Below are positions 26,438-35,909 of a stretch of 64,000 nt of DNA, piece by piece (position 1 is the first letter of the stretch; each line of letters opens with the position of its first letter). The stretch is from the NCBI GenBank assembly GCA_003564185.1, contig PXFS01000055.1, forward strand, positions 1 through 64,000. The letters run 5' to 3'. The position numbers were made by a program, and so were the translations under genes. The notes beneath the pieces are model-generated. The model made no database searches and was not told the DNA's origin. It worked only from the letters and a program-made list of their open reading frames with translations. The stretch comes from Flavobacteriaceae bacterium. GTDB taxonomy: Bacteria; Bacteroidota; Bacteroidia; Flavobacteriales; Flavobacteriaceae.

Positions 26438-28828
26438 ATGGCTAAAGCTAAAAAAGCGAATAAGACAGGGATGTCGTCTTGGAAATTTCCAAACTTAAAA
26501 TTGACTAAAAAACAACGTGTTATTTTAGGCAGTTTCTTAATTCTATTAGGCATAGCTTTATTTCTTTCTTTTACCTCTTATTTATTTACTTGGAAATCTG
26601 ACCAATCATTGATTGGAGATTTCTTTAATAGAGAGTTAGAAGCCAAAAATTGGTTGAGTAAATTTGGTGCACAAATAAGTCATTTATTCATATTTAGTGG
26701 ATTTGGTATTGGTGCTTTCAATATTGCCTTGCTTACTATTCTTACAGGGATTTACTTATTTCTTTCGCTTTCCATTAAAAGACTTATTAATTATTGGTTT
26801 TGGGGACTTTATGTGATGGCGTGGTTAGCTCTATCACTTGCATTTATTCTCCCTTCACAGCCTTTACTTAGTGGTATAGTTGGGGTTGAAATAAATCAAT
26901 TTCTCATTCATTATGTGGGGAGTTTTGGCGTTGGTTTTTTACTTAGTTTTCTCTTTATAATATATATAGTGATTCGCTTAGGATGGACTCCAGATCATTT
27001 AATAACCCACTTTCAATCCAAAAAATCAGATCTTAAGGAGGAGTTTTTTACCTCAAAAGAAAGTTCTGATTTAGAGAATTCAAAGGTTTCATCTGAAACT
27101 ACAAATAATGAAATAACTTCAGTTGAAACCCCCGAAAATGAAATCAAAATTACTTCTACTGCTGTAAATCAAGAAAACGATAACACTTCAGAAGAAATAA
27201 AAAAATCTTCTGAAAAAATTGAAATTGGTTCTGACAACCCTGATGATGTTAAAATGGAAGTTCAGGCAGCCGATGAAGAAGATGAAATTGACGAACTCAG
27301 TAATAAATTAGTGCAAGATTTTGGTGAATTTGATCCTACTTTAGAATTGTCAAACTTCCAATTTCCAAAAATTGATTTACTTGAAGATTACAATAAAGGA
27401 AAAGGAATCACCATAGATCAAAATGAATTAGAAGCAAATAAAGTTAAGATAGTTGACACTCTTAAGAATTATAAAATTGGTATAGCCGACATTAAAGCTA
27501 CAATTGGGCCAACAGTTACTTTGTATGAAATAATTCCAGAAGCAGGAATTCGCATATCAAAAATCAAAAACTTGGAAGACGATATTGCACTTTCACTTTC
27601 TGCCTTAGGTATTCGAATTATTGCACCTATTCCAGGTAAAGGGACAATAGGTATTGAAGTTCCTAACCAAAACCCTTCAATTGTACCCATGCGAAGTGTA
27701 GTTTCTTCACCTAAATTTCAACAAGCCGAAATGCAACTACCAATTGCTCTTGGAAAAACCATTTCTAATGAAACATTAGTTGTTGATTTAGCAAAAATGC
27801 CCCACCTGTTGATGGCTGGAGCAACAGGACAAGGAAAATCGGTGGGATTAAATGTGATTCTAACATCGCTTCTCTACCAAAAACATCCAGCTGAAGTTAA
27901 ATTTGTACTTGTTGATCCTAAAAAAGTAGAACTAACACTCTTCAATAAAATTGAACGCCATTACTTGGCTAAGATGCCAGATGTTGAAGAAGCCATTATT
28001 ACAGATAACACAAAAGTAGTTAATACGGTGAATTCTCTTTGCGTAGAGATGGATGCTCGTTATGATTTGCTTAAAGATGCAATGGTTAGAAACATCAAGG
28101 AGTACAATCAAAAATTTAAAGCAAGAAAGCTTAATCCCGAAGATGGACATAAATTTTTACCTTATATCGTTTTGGTGATTGATGAATTTGCAGATTTAAT
28201 AATGACCGCTGGTAAGGAAATTGAAACACCTATAGCTCGTCTTGCTCAATTGGCAAGAGCCATAGGTATCCATTTAATTATTGCAACACAAAGACCATCT
28301 GTTAATGTTATTACTGGAATGATAAAAGCCAATTTCCCAGCTAGGATTGCCTTTCGCGTAACTTCTAAAATTGATTCAAGAACCATTTTAGATGCAGGTG
28401 GAGCCGATCAGTTAATTGGACGTGGTGACATGTTGTTTACGCAAGGAAATGATTTAGTAAGACTACAATGCGCATTAGTTGACACCCCTGAAGTTGACCG
28501 TATTACTGAATTTATTGGAAGTCAGAAAGCTTATCCTGATGCCCATATTTTACCTGAATACCAAGGTGAAGAAAGTGGCACAAGTCTTGATGATAATATA
28601 GAAGAAAGAGATTCGCGTTTTAAAGAAGCAGCAGAAATAATTGTTACGGCCCAACAAGGTTCAACTTCTTTATTGCAGCGTAAAATGAAATTGGGTTACA
28701 ATCGTGCTGGTAGAATTATTGACCAGCTTGAAGCAGCTGGAATTGTTGGCTCTTTTGAAGGGAGCAAAGCAAGGCAAGTATTAATTAATGACTTAAATAG
28801 TTTAGAAGAACACTTAAATAATGAATAA
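26438..28828 (+). CDS. ftsK: DNA translocase FtsK/SpoIIIE
   Basis: A 796-aa division protein that pumps chromosome termini through the septum. The N-terminus has four or five membrane segments (about residues 30-190). An acidic, low-complexity linker follows (about 195-290, rich in Ser/Glu/Asn). Then comes the motor with Walker A GATGQGKSVG (about 461) and Walker B VLVIDEFADLIM, and the C-terminal gamma winged helix (TSLLQRKMKLGYNRAGRIIDQLEAAGIVG). All expected motifs are present. Its stop overlaps the start of the LolA-like gene by 8 bases. Confidence 0.97.
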   Translation: MAKAKKANKTGMSSWKFPNLKLTKKQRVILGSFLILLGIALFLSFTSYLFTWKSDQSLIGDFFNRELEAKNWLSKFGAQISHLFIFSGFGIGAFNIALLTILTGIYLFLSLSIKRLINYWFWGLYVMAWLALSLAFILPSQPLLSGIVGVEINQFLIHYVGSFGVGFLLSFLFIIYIVIRLGWTPDHLITHFQSKKSDLKEEFFTSKESSDLENSKVSSETTNNEITSVETPENEIKITSTAVNQENDNTSEEIKKSSEKIEIGSDNPDDVKMEVQAADEEDEIDELSNKLVQDFGEFDPTLELSNFQFPKIDLLEDYNKGKGITIDQNELEANKVKIVDTLKNYKIGIADIKATIGPTVTLYEIIPEAGIRISKIKNLEDDIALSLSALGIRIIAPIPGKGTIGIEVPNQNPSIVPMRSVVSSPKFQQAEMQLPIALGKTISNETLVVDLAKMPHLLMAGATGQGKSVGLNVILTSLLYQKHPAEVKFVLVDPKKVELTLFNKIERHYLAKMPDVEEAIITDNTKVVNTVNSLCVEMDARYDLLKDAMVRNIKEYNQKFKARKLNPEDGHKFLPYIVLVIDEFADLIMTAGKEIETPIARLAQLARAIGIHLIIATQRPSVNVITGMIKANFPARIAFRVTSKIDSRTILDAGGADQLIGRGDMLFTQGNDLVRLQCALVDTPEVDRITEFIGSQKAYPDAHILPEYQGEESGTSLDDNIEERDSRFKEAAEIIVTAQQGSTSLLQRKMKLGYNRAGRIIDQLEAAGIVGSFEGSKARQVLINDLNSLEEHLNNE

Positions 28829-29480
28829 AAAGATGAATTATATAATTTATGCTTTACTGGCGATTAGTATAAGTTTTACAACACAAGCTCAGAGTGATCA
28901 AGATGCAGAACAGCTTGTTGAAGAAATCTTATCCAAGGTAAAATCCTACAATAATATTTCTATTGAATTTTCTTATACGCTAGAAAATTTAGCTGAAAAC
29001 ATCAAACAAGAAACCAGAGGAGATGTTGTAATTAGCGATGATTTGTATGTGCTTAACTTAATGGGAACCACTCGAATTTTTGATGGAAAAAAGATTTACA
29101 CCATTATCCCTGAAGATGAAGAAGTTATCATTTCAAATTATGATGATCAAGATAAGAATGAAATTACTCCTTCAAAAATGCTCACTTTTTTTGAAGAAGG
29201 ATATACTTATGAAATGGACATTGTCCAGAACTTTAAAGGAAGAAAAATTCAATTTATAAAATTAACTCCCAACAAAGGAACTAATGAAGATATAAAGGAA
29301 GTTTTGTTGGGTGTTGACCAGCAAACACTTCACCTTCATACATTAATTCAAATGCAAGACAATGGAACAAAAACTCTTATAAGAGTTAAAAGTTTCAAGA
29401 AAAATCAACCTCTATCTAATCAGCACTTTGAGTTCAATGAAGATAAGTATAGCAATTACTACATCAACCGTATAGATTAA
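28821..29480 (+). CDS. LolA-like outer membrane lipoprotein carrier
   Basis: A 219-aa periplasmic protein with a signal peptide (IIYALLAISISFTTQAQ). It has the LolA-type open beta-barrel pattern: ISIEFSYTLENLAENIKQETRGDVVISDDLYVLNLMGTTRIFDGKKIYTIIPEDEEVII. It would carry lipoproteins across the periplasm, though Bacteroidota members of the family are divergent. The gene overlaps ftsK and precedes an LptF/G-type permease by 3 bases, a conserved Bacteroidota arrangement. Confidence 0.85.
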   Translation: MNKKMNYIIYALLAISISFTTQAQSDQDAEQLVEEILSKVKSYNNISIEFSYTLENLAENIKQETRGDVVISDDLYVLNLMGTTRIFDGKKIYTIIPEDEEVIISNYDDQDKNEITPSKMLTFFEEGYTYEMDIVQNFKGRKIQFIKLTPNKGTNEDIKEVLLGVDQQTLHLHTLIQMQDNGTKTLIRVKSFKKNQPLSNQHFEFNEDKYSNYYINRID

Positions 29481-29483
29481 GTC

Positions 29484-31208
29484 TTGAAAATACTTGACAG
29501 GTATATATTATTTAACTTCTTAAAAACCTTTTTTACGGTTTTTTTTATCTTGATGATGATTTTTATCCTTCAGGCTATCTGGATGTTTATTTCAGATTTT
29601 GCTGGGAAAGATATTGAAATCACAGTTATAGCCCGATTTTTATTTTATTATATTCCTCATCAAGTACCTTTACTTCTTCCCTTGACCATACTGGTATCAT
29701 CTATTATGACCTTTGGTCAGTTTTCTGAAAATTATGAATTTGCTGCAATGAAATCAGCTGGAATTTCTCTACAAAGAGCAATGGGGAGTTTAATTGTATT
29801 TATTTTTATTTTAGGCTATGCTACCTTTGTGTTTGCAGACACCATAATTCCTTGGTCAGAGTTTAAAGCCATTAACTTGAAGAACAACATTGCTAAAGCC
29901 AAGCCGGCCATGGCAATAGTTGAAGGTGTCTTTACAGATTTAGGAGAATACAATATAAAAGTAGAAAAAAAATCAGGTGATAATGATCAATTTCTACATA
30001 ATGTCATCATACACAAAAGTTCTAAAAAAAATAGAGGGAATTTCACTGTAATTAAATCAGAAAGCGGCGAGTTGTATTCCGAAGATAATTCAAACATCTT
30101 GCAACTAATTTTGTTCAATGGAAATTACTATGATGAGATTGTTCCAAAAAATTATGAGGAACGTCAGCGTTTGCCTCATGTAAAGTCATCTTTTGATGAA
30201 TATACAATTAATATTGATTTATCTGATTTTAATAATGTTGATTACGAGGATGAGAGTGTTAAACATCCTTATAAAATGCTAAACACAGATGAATTACGTG
30301 TTCAAATTGATTCATTTTCTACCTCAATGAATAATTCAAGGAGAAGATATAATCGTTTGATTAATCAGCGTAATGGTTTTTTTAGATTAACCAGTAGTAT
30401 TGATAATGAATCTGTTGACTCTTTAAGAAGCATTCCAAAAAATCTTCAAAAAACTCCACTTTCAAAAGAATTAGATTTGGATAAGACAGACTCTATAATT
30501 AACGAAAGAAACAGTCAGCTAGATTTTGGTCCAGATAGTTCTAAACAAAATATAACAGAAAAAGCTGAAAGTAAAAAGGTAAAACAAAAGAAAGAGGCAA
30601 GTGTAAAAAGTGAAAACAAAAGCGATCAAACGGATAATTCAAAAAAAATAATGAAGAAGTTTGAAGAACCTGTTGAATATGATCAGCTTATGCCCATTAC
30701 GGAAATAGATTCTGTTATACTTGCTTATGAGGATAGGATGTGGGCTCAGATTTTTAGTCGCGCTAGAAGTACTGTTAATAGTATTTCTCCACAAGTTGAA
30801 AGCCAAAAAAATAGATTTAAAAATAAATACATCATCATCAATAAAACAGAAATACAACTGCATAAAAAATACGCTATTGGTGTTGCCTGTATTGTACTTT
30901 TTTTTGTTGGTGCTCCACTAGGTGCAATTATAAGAAAAGGAGGTATTGGTTTACCATTAGTATTTGCCATTATTTTATTCTTAATTTATCACTTTATTGG
31001 AATATTAGCTCAAAATTCGGCTGAAACAGGAAAAATAAGTCCTTTTTTAAGTGCTTGGATATCTACATTTGTTATGTTTCCATTAGGCATCTTTCTCACT
31101 TATCGGGCTACTACTGACCAAGGTTTTGGTAGTTTCGATTTCATTTCAGTACCTATAAGAAAACTGTTAATTAAACTGAAACTGGATAAATATAAAACAC
31201 GCGAATAA
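29484..31208 (+). CDS. LptF/LptG-family permease
   Basis: A 574-aa inner-membrane component of the LPS export ABC transporter family. Three membrane segments lie near the N-terminus (about 12-32, 55-75, 98-118) and three near the C-terminus (about 465-550). Between them is a long periplasmic part enlarged by a charged, low-complexity stretch (about 330-395, rich in Lys/Ser/Glu). The start codon is TTG at 29484 (MKILDRYILFNFLKTFF), which matches the conserved N-terminus of YjgP/YjgQ proteins. Whether it acts as LptF or LptG cannot be told from sequence. Confidence 0.9.
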   Translation: MKILDRYILFNFLKTFFTVFFILMMIFILQAIWMFISDFAGKDIEITVIARFLFYYIPHQVPLLLPLTILVSSIMTFGQFSENYEFAAMKSAGISLQRAMGSLIVFIFILGYATFVFADTIIPWSEFKAINLKNNIAKAKPAMAIVEGVFTDLGEYNIKVEKKSGDNDQFLHNVIIHKSSKKNRGNFTVIKSESGELYSEDNSNILQLILFNGNYYDEIVPKNYEERQRLPHVKSSFDEYTINIDLSDFNNVDYEDESVKHPYKMLNTDELRVQIDSFSTSMNNSRRRYNRLINQRNGFFRLTSSIDNESVDSLRSIPKNLQKTPLSKELDLDKTDSIINERNSQLDFGPDSSKQNITEKAESKKVKQKKEASVKSENKSDQTDNSKKIMKKFEEPVEYDQLMPITEIDSVILAYEDRMWAQIFSRARSTVNSISPQVESQKNRFKNKYIIINKTEIQLHKKYAIGVACIVLFFVGAPLGAIIRKGGIGLPLVFAIILFLIYHFIGILAQNSAETGKISPFLSAWISTFVMFPLGIFLTYRATTDQGFGSFDFISVPIRKLLIKLKLDKYKTRE

Positions 31209-31236
31209 GTAATTTTGCAAAAAAGTATAAACTGGT

Positions 31237-32385
31237 ATGTCTGTAAAAACCCAAGAAGAAAATAAAATTCAACTTTCAAGCATTGAAGAAGCTATAGCTG
31301 ACATTAGAGCTGGTAAAGTTATTATAGTTGTTGATGATGAAGATAGAGAAAATGAGGGTGATTTTTTAGCAGCTGCAGAAAAAGTTTCGCCAGAGATGAT
31401 TAATTTTATGGCAACTCACGGCCGTGGATTAATATGTACACCCCTCACAGAAAAACGTTGTGAAGACCTTAAATTAAATATGATGGTGGGGAACAACACA
31501 GATCCTATGGAAACAGCTTTTACCATTTCGGTTGACCTAAGAGGAAATGGTGTAACTACAGGGATTTCTGCTTCAGACAGGGCAAAAACCATAGAAGCTT
31601 TAGCTAAAGACTCAACTACCCCGTATGACTTAAATAGACCCGGACATATATTTCCACTAAAAGCAAAGGAGGGTGGAGTTTTAAGAAGAACTGGACATAC
31701 TGAAGCAGCTATTGATTTTGCACGACTAGCAGGTTTAAAACCAGCTGGTGTAATTGTTGAAATCATGAATGAAGATGGTACTATGGCTAGATTACCTCAA
31801 TTAGCTAAAGTGGCTAAGAAATTTGATTTAAAACTAGTTTCTATTGAAGATTTAGTAGCTTACCGAATGCAGCACGATTCGCTCATACAGAAAAAACAAG
31901 ATTTTAATATTCAAACCAGGTTTGGAGATTTTAGGTTACGTGCCTACCAACAAACTACCAACAATCATGTTCATTTAGCCTTGACCAAGGGTACTTGGAA
32001 ACCTGATGAACCTGTTTTAGTAAGGGTTAATTCTACTTTAGTAAATAATGATATTTTGGGAACTCTTACCAATAATGCAGATAAAAAACTTGATGACATG
32101 TTTCAAGCTGTAAATAATGAAGGTAAGGGGGCTATCGTTTTTATAAATCAAGATGTACAAGGGCTTAATTTATTGAATAGATTAGAGCAGCTAAAAGAAA
32201 ACCAAGCCAATGGAAATATGAAAGCTCCAGGTGTCAAAATGGATTCAAAAGATTTTGGAATTGGTGCGCAAATACTTCATGATGTAGGTATTCATAAAAT
32301 TAAATTACTTTCCAATAGTAAAATGAAGAAAAGGGTTGGAATGATTGGTTACGGGCTTGAAATTACAGAGTATATCAATTATTAA
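31237..32385 (+). CDS. ribB: 3,4-dihydroxy-2-butanone-4-phosphate synthase with degenerate GTP cyclohydrolase II domain
   Basis: A 382-aa RibBA-shaped protein for riboflavin synthesis. The N-terminal DHBP synthase (about 10-210) is intact: VDDEDRENEGDFL, MATHGRGLICTPL, TTGISASDRA, RPGHIFPLKAKEGGVLRRTGHTEA. The C-terminal part (about 220-382) aligns in layout with GTP cyclohydrolase II, but LVRVNSTLVNNDILGTL replaces the family's LVRVHSxCLTGD and no Zn-binding Cys triad is found. Only RibB activity is therefore expected. It follows the LptF/G gene by 28 bases. Confidence 0.93.
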   Translation: MSVKTQEENKIQLSSIEEAIADIRAGKVIIVVDDEDRENEGDFLAAAEKVSPEMINFMATHGRGLICTPLTEKRCEDLKLNMMVGNNTDPMETAFTISVDLRGNGVTTGISASDRAKTIEALAKDSTTPYDLNRPGHIFPLKAKEGGVLRRTGHTEAAIDFARLAGLKPAGVIVEIMNEDGTMARLPQLAKVAKKFDLKLVSIEDLVAYRMQHDSLIQKKQDFNIQTRFGDFRLRAYQQTTNNHVHLALTKGTWKPDEPVLVRVNSTLVNNDILGTLTNNADKKLDDMFQAVNNEGKGAIVFINQDVQGLNLLNRLEQLKENQANGNMKAPGVKMDSKDFGIGAQILHDVGIHKIKLLSNSKMKKRVGMIGYGLEITEYINY

Positions 32386-32386
32386 T

Positions 32387-33160
32387 TTAAGGTGCGCGGT
32401 AAATACTTTCTTCTTTCTTAACTTCTTTTTTCTTTCTAAGATCAAAGGATTGTGTAACCCAAATAACAAGTGTATGATTTCTAATCATGTTGTCTCCTGT
32501 TGGTGGTTGTACAAACCGATTCATATAGCCCATTTGTATACTTAAATCGCTAAATTGCCATCCTAAATTCACCCAAAATCGGTTTTGATCTAAGTAATTA
32601 GGTGAGGTAACATTGTTACCATAATTCATTAGAATTTCATTACTGATATTTAAAAAAGGAGTTCCATTCATGATTTTTTCACCATATAGCGGGATGCGCA
32701 AGCCAATTAGTAATCGTACCCTATGATTGAAGGAAAAAGAATCAAATAGTTCTCCTCTACCAAAGTCTTGACGGTATCGCATATCGTAGCGAAGTCGATT
32801 GGTCATATAAAGTTTACTACTCACTTTATGATTAACCACCATTTGTGCCCAGGGCCGATGTTCGTTTCTGTTAAGGTCAATTCCATCAGAAACCACAGGC
32901 AAATTTAAATAAGCATAACCTGCTGTAACATCAAGGTTACTAAAAAACCTTCTAGTTAAGCCTGTTCTAGCCACAAAGAAACCATCGGGTACATAATGAT
33001 AATCATTCCATAAAAAATATTTTTCTGAAATTTGAGCTGAGGTCATATACCCCAACCAAACTTGTTCGTTGTTGATTACATCACTTTGCGCTTTGAGCTT
33101 TGATGTTAAAATTATATTTAAAAGAATTGTAAATAATATCCATGAAACCTTATTCTTCAT
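32387..33160 (-). CDS. DUF2490-type secreted beta-barrel-like protein
   Basis: A 257-aa exported protein. I use ATG 33160 (MKNKVSWILFTILLNIILTSKLKAQ), which gives a proper Sec signal peptide; the longer frame to 33232 puts 24 polar residues in front of it. The mature part has repeated amphipathic strands with aromatic ends (TGYAYLNLP, NRLRYDMRYRQDFG, FWVNLGWQFSDLSIQMGYMNRF), typical of DUF2490 outer-membrane proteins. It ends with a charged Lys/Glu tail. It converges on ribB with a one-base gap. Confidence 0.82.
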   Translation of the reverse strand: MKNKVSWILFTILLNIILTSKLKAQSDVINNEQVWLGYMTSAQISEKYFLWNDYHYVPDGFFVARTGLTRRFFSNLDVTAGYAYLNLPVVSDGIDLNRNEHRPWAQMVVNHKVSSKLYMTNRLRYDMRYRQDFGRGELFDSFSFNHRVRLLIGLRIPLYGEKIMNGTPFLNISNEILMNYGNNVTSPNYLDQNRFWVNLGWQFSDLSIQMGYMNRFVQPPTGDNMIRNHTLVIWVTQSFDLRKKKEVKKEESIYRAP

Positions 33161-33348
33161 AATAATTAATCGACTAAAAAATATTTCTTTTAAATTATTT
33201 GTTTTTGATATTACCTTAAAGTTTAAATCCAAAAAGCTTTTACAAAGCTGTAAAATTATGATTAAAATAGACCAAATTCAATTCATCTTGTTATTTAGAA
33301 TAAAGAAAGAAAAGTAAATAAAAAATCAAAATTTATGAAACTACTGTT

Positions 33349-34332
33349 TTACTCCTTGCTCCAAATACGTGTATTTAAATTAAGTTCCTCAACAATATCA
33401 ACCACTAACTTAATGTCTTCAAAATAACTTAACATCATATTCCTTTTTACTAAGCTACTAAAATAAGTCGGTTCAAAAAGGTCTTTAGAATAACTTATAG
33501 CCACGTATATTGCTCCATCTACAAAAGAAATAGAAACTGGGTTTTTGGGGTAATTGTCTTTAAAAGAATTGATGCGCTGCATGAGCGCTGGCGATAAAAT
33601 ATACCTGGCTTTAATATCATCTGTAGAGTAGCAATTAAAATTTTCATTAAAAGTAGTATCTTCTAATTTGACGTATTTTTCTTTTCGAGTTGCACCAGCA
33701 ATTTTTTTAAAAAAAGTAAATTTCTTGCCTAAATAATTGGGCAGCAAAACTGTAGAACCTTCAAAGTCCTTATTGAAATCAGCTTGAAAAAATAAGCCTT
33801 TAAAAACCGTGTGCCACCTTGTTTGCCTTTGTCCTTTAGAATTGTTTGAAGTGGTTTTATACTGCACGTGTAACTCAGAAAATTGGATGGCGGTTTGGTC
33901 TATTTTTCCCGCTACGTAATCATCTCCCCTATACCGATCTATAGAGCTCAAAAACAATCTACTCTTTTTAAAATTGGAAGGGCTGATTTTTTGATTTGCC
34001 TTGTACATCAAATCCTCAGAGATAAAATGGACAATCGACTTGATAATTCGATTTTTGAAATCTTGTTTATAGTTTAAGTCTTTGGTTTCTTTATACACAT
34101 AAACTCCAACAATAATCAATGCCACTGCAAATGCAAGTACTAAACCAATAATTATTTCTGCCCTTGGCTGAAATTGATATTTAACCCATACTACAATGGC
34201 TACAGCCAGAAAGAATCCAAGCAGAAATAATGAATTGAATTTCATGTATCTCTTACGCACTTCATCTAAAGCGATTAATTCTTTTTTTAATTCACTTTCA
34301 TAAAAGGCTTTAAAGGCTTCGGTTGATCGCAT
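33349..34332 (-). CDS. DUF3137 membrane protein, LemA partner
   Basis: A 327-aa protein with two membrane segments near the N-terminus (about 30-48 FNSLFLLGFFLAVAIVVWV and 57-78). A cytoplasmic domain follows with HVQYKTTSNNSKGQ, TVFKGLFFQADFNKDFEGSTVLLPN and SISFVDGAIYVAISYSKDLFEPTYF. This layout and the adjacent LemA gene match the DUF3137 family. No function is established. It lies 21 bases after lemA and probably shares its transcript. Confidence 0.85.
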   Translation of the reverse strand: MRSTEAFKAFYESELKKELIALDEVRKRYMKFNSLFLLGFFLAVAIVVWVKYQFQPRAEIIIGLVLAFAVALIIVGVYVYKETKDLNYKQDFKNRIIKSIVHFISEDLMYKANQKISPSNFKKSRLFLSSIDRYRGDDYVAGKIDQTAIQFSELHVQYKTTSNNSKGQRQTRWHTVFKGLFFQADFNKDFEGSTVLLPNYLGKKFTFFKKIAGATRKEKYVKLEDTTFNENFNCYSTDDIKARYILSPALMQRINSFKDNYPKNPVSISFVDGAIYVAISYSKDLFEPTYFSSLVKRNMMLSYFEDIKLVVDIVEELNLNTRIWSKE

Positions 34333-34353
34333 TTTTTATAGCTTCAATTAAAA

Positions 34354-34911
34354 TTATATTTCTACTTCTACCCTTTTACGTTCTGTGGCAGTTGCTTGGA
34401 ATAAAGGTTTCCGCTTAAACTTAAATAAGTTAGCTATCAAATTTGAAGGAATGGTTTCCGTTTTTGTATTTAACTCAGTTACTGCCATGTTGTAGGAACG
34501 ACGCGAAGCCGATAGCTGCTCTTCAATTTCAGCTATTGTGCGTTGCAAATGAAGGAAATTATCGCTGGCTTTTAAATCGGGATAGGCTTCAACTGAAACC
34601 ATTATATTTCCCATAAGTTCAGAAATTTGATTATTCAAATCAACTTTAGCATCATCAGATGTTTCTAATTGAATAGCCTGCTGGCGAAGTTTTGTGAGTT
34701 GTTCAAAAGTTTCTTTTTCATGTTTCATGTAGCCTTTCACCGTATTCACTAAATTCGGAATCAAGTCGTAACGCTTTTTCAGCATCACATCAATATTAGC
34801 AAAAGCATTTTTTGCCATATTCCGTAAATTGACCAACGAATTGTAAACCGATAACGTCCAAATTAGGAGTATTCCTAACGCTGCTAAAATAATGATTAAA
34901 CTTGTATTCAT
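34354..34911 (-). CDS. lemA: LemA family protein
   Basis: A 185-aa protein: an N-terminal membrane anchor (IIILAALGILLIWTLSVYNSLV) followed by a long helical bundle. LemA hallmarks are NMAKNAFANIDVMLKKRYDLIPNLVNTVKGYMKHEKETFE, ENxxLQxxIAEIEEQLSASRRSYN and a C-terminal FPSNLIAxxFxF-like motif (IPSNLIANLFKFKRKPLF). It pairs with DUF3137 as is common in Bacteroidota. The role is unknown. Confidence 0.93.
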   Translation of the reverse strand: MNTSLIIILAALGILLIWTLSVYNSLVNLRNMAKNAFANIDVMLKKRYDLIPNLVNTVKGYMKHEKETFEQLTKLRQQAIQLETSDDAKVDLNNQISELMGNIMVSVEAYPDLKASDNFLHLQRTIAEIEEQLSASRRSYNMAVTELNTKTETIPSNLIANLFKFKRKPLFQATATERKRVEVEI

Positions 34912-34967
34912 GATTAAGGTTATTAATTACCAAAATTAAGGTTTATATTCAGATTGTAAAAAAATAA

Positions 34968-35729
34968 CTAATCTTTGTATACTACAGGTAGAATTTCGCC
35001 TTTGGCTAAAGCATACTTTTTAATTTCAGCATCAGTAAGTTGCTGTGTATAATCAATAGCTTCTACTCGAAATCCAAAGCTGCTTAAAAAATCGAAATAA
35101 TCCTTTCCATATACACGTACGTGGTCATATTGTCCAAAAATTTTTGCCCGTTCTTTAGGGTCTGTAATGCTGTTGTCTTCAAAAGTTTTTTCCAGAGATA
35201 AATCTTGGGGTACTTGAAGCACTGCAAAACCACCTTTTTTGAGTATTCGGAAAAGTTCTTTAATCGCCTTATGATGATTAGGAATATGTTCTAAAACATG
35301 ATTACAAAAAATCAAATCAAAACTTTCATTGTCAAAAGGTAAGTTGCAGATATCGGCATGAACATCAGCTAAAGGCGAATTTAAATCAGTGGTCGTATAG
35401 GTCAGGTTTTCCATTTTTCTAAAACGCTTGTAAAAAGCTTGTTCTGGAGCAAAATGAAGCATCTTTAAGGGTTCCGAAAAAAACCTTGTCTCATTTTTTA
35501 ACCACAACCAGAGCAAACGATGGCGCTCTAAAGATAGCGTTGAAGGCGAAAGTACATTCTCCCGTTGGTTTTCATAGCCGTAGGGTAAAAATTTCCTAAA
35601 GCTTTTTCCATCAATGGGGTCGGTATAAGTATGGCCGCTATACCATAAAGCTAAAAAAGGCCTCACCCAATAGCTAAGGCGAATTAAAAACGGTCGTGGA
35701 AAAATCTTTAAAATTAATTTTATCAGCAT
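34968..35729 (-). CDS. SAM-dependent methyltransferase
   Basis: A 253-aa class I methyltransferase. The Methyltransf_11 core runs about residues 90-190: MLHFAPEQAFYKRF in the SAM-binding position (a divergent motif I lacking G-x-G-x-G), DLNSPLADVHADICNLPFDNESFDLIFCNHVLEHIPNHHKAIKELFRILKKGGFAVLQVP. The basic N-terminus (LILKIFPRPFLIRLSYWVRPF) suggests membrane association. The substrate is unknown. Confidence 0.85.
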   Translation of the reverse strand: MLIKLILKIFPRPFLIRLSYWVRPFLALWYSGHTYTDPIDGKSFRKFLPYGYENQRENVLSPSTLSLERHRLLWLWLKNETRFFSEPLKMLHFAPEQAFYKRFRKMENLTYTTTDLNSPLADVHADICNLPFDNESFDLIFCNHVLEHIPNHHKAIKELFRILKKGGFAVLQVPQDLSLEKTFEDNSITDPKERAKIFGQYDHVRVYGKDYFDFLSSFGFRVEAIDYTQQLTDAEIKKYALAKGEILPVVYKD

Positions 35730-35909
35730 TCAAGATTAGGTTCAAAAAATAATTAATCGGACAAAGTTAAATGAAATGATTGAAAATTTATCAAATTAAA
35801 AGCAGAAAGCAAGGAAAGAATTTAAGGATGAAGCACTTATCAAAAAATAAATAATTTGCATTCTTTGGTGCACAATATTTCGCATATTTGCGCTAAATAT
35901 AAAGAAGCT

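Noticed and set aside
31209..31236. FMN riboswitch before ribB
   Set aside because: Only 28 bases separate it from the LptF/G gene; no room for the aptamer and no conserved core.
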